From assembly GCF_903645315.1 (NCBI RefSeq), contig NZ_CAHJXL010000001.1, positions 3,007,501-3,071,500 on the forward strand: a DNA stretch of 64,000 nt. Direction: 5' to 3'. The notes under the pieces were generated by a model. It had not been told where the DNA came from, made no database searches, and saw only the letters and a list, made by a program, of their open reading frames with translations. The position numbers and the translations under genes were made by a program. This stretch comes from Victivallis sp. Marseille-Q1083 (lineage in GTDB: Bacteria; Verrucomicrobiota; Lentisphaeria; Victivallales; Victivallaceae). Shown here one piece after another: positions 60,507 to 64,000 of the stretch. The first letter of the stretch is position 1. Each line of letters starts with the position of its first letter.

Positions 60507-61717
60507 GTCTGGAATGTAACGATGCGGCCGAGGAAGAGAATCATTCCGGTGGCATTGTCGATGATGGCATAAAGGAACGGCCGGTCAAGGCGGAGCGTAA
60601 GAGGCGGCGGCTCCGGCCTCGGAACGCTGCCGGTCCACATCCCAATCGCGGTGGCGGCGGTTGCTTCGCTGCCCCGTTCATCGACTTCGAGGAACACTTT
60701 CTGCTTGATCAGGCCGATATAGAGCGGAAAAGCGTCGGTGATGCCGGAGAAGTCGGCTTTGCCGGGCGTGAATACGTCGTCCAGGCCGAGCGCTTTCAAT
60801 GGCGGTATCAAATTCATCTCGCTGGTCAGTTTGAATTTCGGCAGGAAGAGGTCGATCTTCTGCTGGGAGAGTTGTTGGAGAACCTTTGCCCATTCCTCGG
60901 CGGAAAGCAATTGTTCCAGGGTTTCCAGTGAGCTATCCGGCTCCGGCAGCAGGAACAGCATGGAAAGGTCGCCGGGACGGTAATTCAATTGAATGGCCTG
61001 ACCGTACGGCAGTTTCGCGTAGCGGTAATTGGCGGTTTGCCGCATGAACGGCACCGGCGTGCTGGTGCCGTCCGCCTGATGGAATTCTTCCGGCCGGGTG
61101 AAATGTCTGTCGAACGGCGATTCCCAGCGTCCGAGGAAATAAACGCAGTTCAACAATACCATGTAAGCGTTTTTGACATCGTCCGTATCGACGATTTTGG
61201 TGATTCGGCCATGCGTTCCTTCAGCGGCGGCGGCATTGATACGGGTGACGGCATCGGCCGGGCGGCGCAAAAAATCCACCAATTCGAATTGCGGCGCGAA
61301 AAACTGCTCGATTTTCCGCCGGTAATCCGCCCGCGGCGGGATGTCTTCCTGCAGGAAAATTGCCGAGAGGAACTCCAAAGTGACGTCTTCCTTCTCCGCC
61401 GTCCGGGCGAACCGTTGCTGTAATGCGGCAAAAGCGGTCTCCGGGCGGTCCGGATAGTTCAGCGCCGTCTGGAGTTCGGCCGCGCTGCCGCTGTCGGCTC
61501 CGAGGTAGGGCATGGCCATCAGGCAGGAGATGGAATAAGGCGAAAAACAAAAATTGTTCTTGACCCCGGCCAGTTCCCGGTAGAGTCGGAAAGCGAACGC
61601 GGTATTGCCCTCGACCAATTCCGCCGTTTCGGTTTTTACCGCCGGTTCGGCCGGACTGGCGTCGCCGGGCGGCAGCCAGATCGCCGCCGCCAACAGGAAA
61701 ATTGCCAAAAGTTTCAT
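60503..61717 (-). CDS. Secreted serpin (serine protease inhibitor)
   Basis: The 404-residue protein has a signal peptide (about 1-20), then the serpin fold: GNTAFAFRLYRELAG, NNFCFSPYSISCLMAM, LLNCVYFLGRWESPF and FLYAIIDNATGMILFLGRI. The hinge ERGSEATAATA (347-357) has the small residues needed for loop insertion, so it should be an active inhibitor. By alignment the cleavage region reads M-W-T-G-S (about 360-364), which does not clearly predict a target. It probably guards against host or rival proteases. Both ends overlap neighbours by ATGA. Confidence 0.92.
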   Translation of the reverse strand: MKLLAIFLLAAAIWLPPGDASPAEPAVKTETAELVEGNTAFAFRLYRELAGVKNNFCFSPYSISCLMAMPYLGADSGSAAELQTALNYPDRPETAFAALQQRFARTAEKEDVTLEFLSAIFLQEDIPPRADYRRKIEQFFAPQFELVDFLRRPADAVTRINAAAAEGTHGRITKIVDTDDVKNAYMVLLNCVYFLGRWESPFDRHFTRPEEFHQADGTSTPVPFMRQTANYRYAKLPYGQAIQLNYRPGDLSMLFLLPEPDSSLETLEQLLSAEEWAKVLQQLSQQKIDLFLPKFKLTSEMNLIPPLKALGLDDVFTPGKADFSGITDAFPLYIGLIKQKVFLEVDERGSEATAATAIGMWTGSVPRPEPPPLTLRLDRPFLYAIIDNATGMILFLGRIVTFQT

Positions 61718-63759
61718 TTTTTATTTCCTGATTCGATAAAATTATTTTTGCTTAATTTCCGAATCTGATCGCGCAGTGTCGCCGCCCGTTCGAATTCCAG
61801 CGCTTCGGCGGCGGAGAGCATTTCGCCTTCCAGTTCCAGGATGAGTTCCTGAAGCTCTTCGCCGGTCAGGCTGCCGCCGTCCGCCGCCGCCGGCACGACG
61901 CCGTCCAAAATGGCCCGGGCGGCATCGGCGTTGCCGAATTTTTTCTTCGATTCCTGGCCGTTGGCGACGACATCGGCGATGCTGGCCAGTTTGTCTTTGA
62001 CGATGGTTTTGGGAGTGATGCGGTGTTGCCGGTTGTATTCCTCCTGGCGGGCGCGGCGGGCCTGGCTGCCGTCGATCAGGGCCTGCATGCTCGGGGTGAT
62101 ATGGTCGCCGTAGAGGATGACCCGTCCGTTGACATTCCGCGCCGCCCGGCCGGCCACCTGGATGAGCGAACGCTCCGAACGCAGGAAGCCTTCTTTGTCG
62201 GCGTCGAGGATGGCGACCAGCGCCACTTCCGGCAGGTCGATGCCTTCGCGCAGCAGATTGATGCCGATCAGGCAGTCGAAATCGCCTTCCCGCAATTTGG
62301 CCAGCACCCGGACCCGTTCCAGCGCGTCGAGTTCCGAATGCAGGTAGCTGGTTTTCAAGCCGAGCTCGCTCAGGTAATCGGCCAGCCGTTCGGAACTCTT
62401 TTTGGTCAGCGTGGTGACCAGTACCCGTTCGTGTTTGGCGGCGGCGGCGCGGATTTCGGCCATGACGTCGTCGACCTGGCCCTCCAGCGGCCGCACTTCG
62501 ATCAGCGGGTCGAGCAGGCCGGTCGGCCGGATGATCTGTTCGATGACGCCGCCGGAGTGCTCCAGCTCATACGGGCCGGGAGTCGCCGACACGAAAACGA
62601 TGTCATTGGTCAATTTTTCGAATTCATCGAATTTCAACGGCCGGTTTTCGAGCGCCGAAGGCAGCCGGAAGCCGTGGTCGATCAACGTCTGCTTGCGGCT
62701 GCGGTCGGCCTTGTACATGCCCTGCACCTGCGGCAGCGTCACATGCGATTCGTCGATGACCGTCACCAGGTCGGGCGGAAAGAAGTCGAACAGGCAGTAG
62801 GGCCGGCTGCCCGGCCGGCGTTTGGCCAGGTGCATCGAGTAATTCTCGATGCCGCTGCAATAGCCGATCTCCTGCATCATTTCAAGGTCGTAATTAACCC
62901 GCTGGTAGATGCGCTGGGCTTCGACCAGCAGCCCGTTGTTTTCAAAAAAACGAACCCGCTCCTTCATCTCCCGGCGGATGGCGTCGGAAGCCTCTTCGAT
63001 CCGGTGGGCCGGCAGCACGAAGTGCTTGCAGGGGAAAAAAGTGATTTTATTCGGCCGGGTTTTCAGCTGGCCGCTGACGGCGTCGTGGCGGGAAATGCTT
63101 TCCACCTCATTGCCCCAGAAATTGATCCGGATGAAATCATCGCGTTGCGGTTCATGAATTTCCACCGCGTCGCCGCGCACCCGGAACTGGCCGGCTTCCG
63201 GCGCCGTATCGTTGCGTTCATACTGGATGTCGATCAGCCGGTGCAGCATTGCGTTGCGTTCGAGTTGGTCGCCGACCCGGACGGTGACGCACATGTCGGC
63301 ATAATCGTCCGGCGAGCCCAGGCCGTAGATGCAGGAGACGCTGGCGACGACGATGACATCGCGCCGCTCGACCAGCGAAGCGGTGGCCGACAGGCGCAAT
63401 TTTTCGATGCTGTCGTTGATGCTGGCGTCTTTGGCGATGTAAGTGTCGGTCTGCGGAATGTAGGATTCCGGCAGGTAGTAATCGTAATAGCTGATGAAAT
63501 ATTCGACGGCGTTTTCCGGGAAGAAACCCTTGAATTCACTGTACAACTGGGCGGCCAGCGTCTTGTTGTGCGACAAGATCAGCACCGGCCGCTCCAGCTT
63601 GGCGATGACATTGGCCAGCGTGAAGGTTTTGCCGGAGCCGGTGACGCCGAGCAGCGTTTGATAACGTTTTTTGGCGGCAAAGCCCTGCAGCAGCGCTTCA
63701 ATCGCCTGCGGCTGGTCGCCGGAGGGACGGTAGGAAGATTGTAATTTGAATAGTGCCAT
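61714..63759 (-). CDS. uvrB: Excinuclease ABC subunit B
   Basis: UvrB checks DNA damage with UvrA and UvrC. The 681-residue protein has Walker A GVTGSGKTF, the damage-verifying beta-hairpin region YDYYLPESYIPQTDTYIAKD, DESHVT, VFVSATPGPYEL, GINLLREGIDLPEVALVAIL and RAARNVNGRVILYGD, plus the UVR C-terminal motif. The start at 63759 (MALFKLQ) is chosen; the frame is open to 63798. It is the first gene of uvrB-serpin-radical SAM/MnmD, joined by ATGA overlaps. Confidence 0.96.
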   Translation of the reverse strand: MALFKLQSSYRPSGDQPQAIEALLQGFAAKKRYQTLLGVTGSGKTFTLANVIAKLERPVLILSHNKTLAAQLYSEFKGFFPENAVEYFISYYDYYLPESYIPQTDTYIAKDASINDSIEKLRLSATASLVERRDVIVVASVSCIYGLGSPDDYADMCVTVRVGDQLERNAMLHRLIDIQYERNDTAPEAGQFRVRGDAVEIHEPQRDDFIRINFWGNEVESISRHDAVSGQLKTRPNKITFFPCKHFVLPAHRIEEASDAIRREMKERVRFFENNGLLVEAQRIYQRVNYDLEMMQEIGYCSGIENYSMHLAKRRPGSRPYCLFDFFPPDLVTVIDESHVTLPQVQGMYKADRSRKQTLIDHGFRLPSALENRPLKFDEFEKLTNDIVFVSATPGPYELEHSGGVIEQIIRPTGLLDPLIEVRPLEGQVDDVMAEIRAAAAKHERVLVTTLTKKSSERLADYLSELGLKTSYLHSELDALERVRVLAKLREGDFDCLIGINLLREGIDLPEVALVAILDADKEGFLRSERSLIQVAGRAARNVNGRVILYGDHITPSMQALIDGSQARRARQEEYNRQHRITPKTIVKDKLASIADVVANGQESKKKFGNADAARAILDGVVPAAADGGSLTGEELQELILELEGEMLSAAEALEFERAATLRDQIRKLSKNNFIESGNKK

Positions 63760-63772
63760 GATGAAAGACAAT

Positions 63773-64000
63773 TTAATGTTGCAGGGCGGAATTGTCAACC
63801 TTCGTCCGGGCCGTTTCCGGCAATTTGAGCGGTCTTGGAAGTTGATTGATGCCGTACAGGGCCAGCAGGCAGCCGAGCGGCAGCAGCGGCAGCCGGAAAC
63901 GCCAGTCCAGATTGCCGAGCGGCAGCAGCATGAAATAACCGCACGACAGCAGCACCGCGATCACCAGCGTCCACTGTTTTTGCCGGCAGAGCCGCCAGAA
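63773..64000 (-). CDS. C-terminal part of a membrane protein (glycosyltransferase 39-like), cut by window edge
   Basis: The frame is open from the window edge to a stop at 63773 (75 codons). It has two membrane helices and the segment LDWRFRLPLLPLGCLLALYG, which resembles the last membrane helix of GT39/ArnT-like mannosyltransferases (R-x-R-LPxxP). It ends 14 bases before uvrB starts, so they may be cotranscribed. The family is uncertain. Confidence 0.5.
   Translation of the reverse strand, partial: FWRLCRQKQWTLVIAVLLSCGYFMLLPLGNLDWRFRLPLLPLGCLLALYGINQLPRPLKLPETARTKVDNSALQH

Noticed and set aside
1-64000. tRNA, rRNA and CRISPR arrays
   Set aside because: I saw no tRNA cloverleaf with conserved TTCGA loop, no rRNA segments and no spaced repeats; a computed scan would be needed for certainty.

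Overview
The window looks like chromosomal DNA of a carbohydrate-degrading anaerobe of the Lentisphaerota (Victivallis-like). This is inferred from the GC-rich coding style, a secreted prepilin-type protein with the methylation signal and late DG motif common in Lentisphaerota and Planctomycetota, many secreted carbohydrate-active proteins next to an SSS symporter and LacI regulator, and an electron-transfer flavoprotein/acyl-CoA dehydrogenase operon. No 16S rRNA or tRNA was seen, so the assignment is not proven. Genes are tightly packed: about eleven neighbouring pairs share a 4-base ATGA stop/start overlap, which helps fix many starts.

Left part (1-6450): the start of a GH110-like alpha-galactosidase, a two-gene PTS (EIICBA plus an EIIA-HPr-EI fusion) that together carries a complete phosphorelay, a small zinc-ribbon protein and thiE. 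From 6450 to 16520 lies an AT-richer accessory island: four unrecognised exported or membrane-anchored proteins, remnants of three different insertion sequences (IS1380, IS982-like, IS5-like), a broken duplicate of an Rrf2 regulator, two copies of a 120-bp repeat, and an intact four-gene His-Xaa-Ser system (hxsA-hxsD-hxsB-hxsC) with two radical SAM maturases and an exported target protein carrying six tandem His-x-Ser tripeptides. This is the most interesting locus in the window.

16520-21015 holds two MATE exporters with control elements (a terminator-like leader hairpin; a 14-bp inverted-repeat operator beside a MarR gene), an intact Rrf2 regulator, a cupin and a DUF5131 fragment. 21298-37116 is a polysaccharide-use region: GH28-like protein, HAD/kinase pair, FAD oxidoreductase divergent from an AraC regulator, secreted esterase, truncated inverted-order GH3, a large unclassified secreted protein, prepilin-like protein, truncated NamZ-like protein, LacI regulator and SSS symporter with a LacI-type operator.

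37163-39301 is a long AT-rich non-coding stretch (possible oriC) followed by dnaA. Next come a glycosyltransferase/flippase operon (39462-44380), a DUF790-ArsC-YwbE operon, a CsoR-controlled Zn/Cd-type P-type ATPase, a consensus promoter that appears to drive a short structured RNA (about 49005-49135), an EamA transporter, TM2 protein, aminotransferase, an orphan terminase-small-subunit-like protein and an SGNH hydrolase. The right end has two minus-strand operons: etfB-etfA-acd-rpoZ-purE, and uvrB-serpin-(radical SAM/MnmD fusion), then the C-terminus of a membrane protein cut by the window edge.
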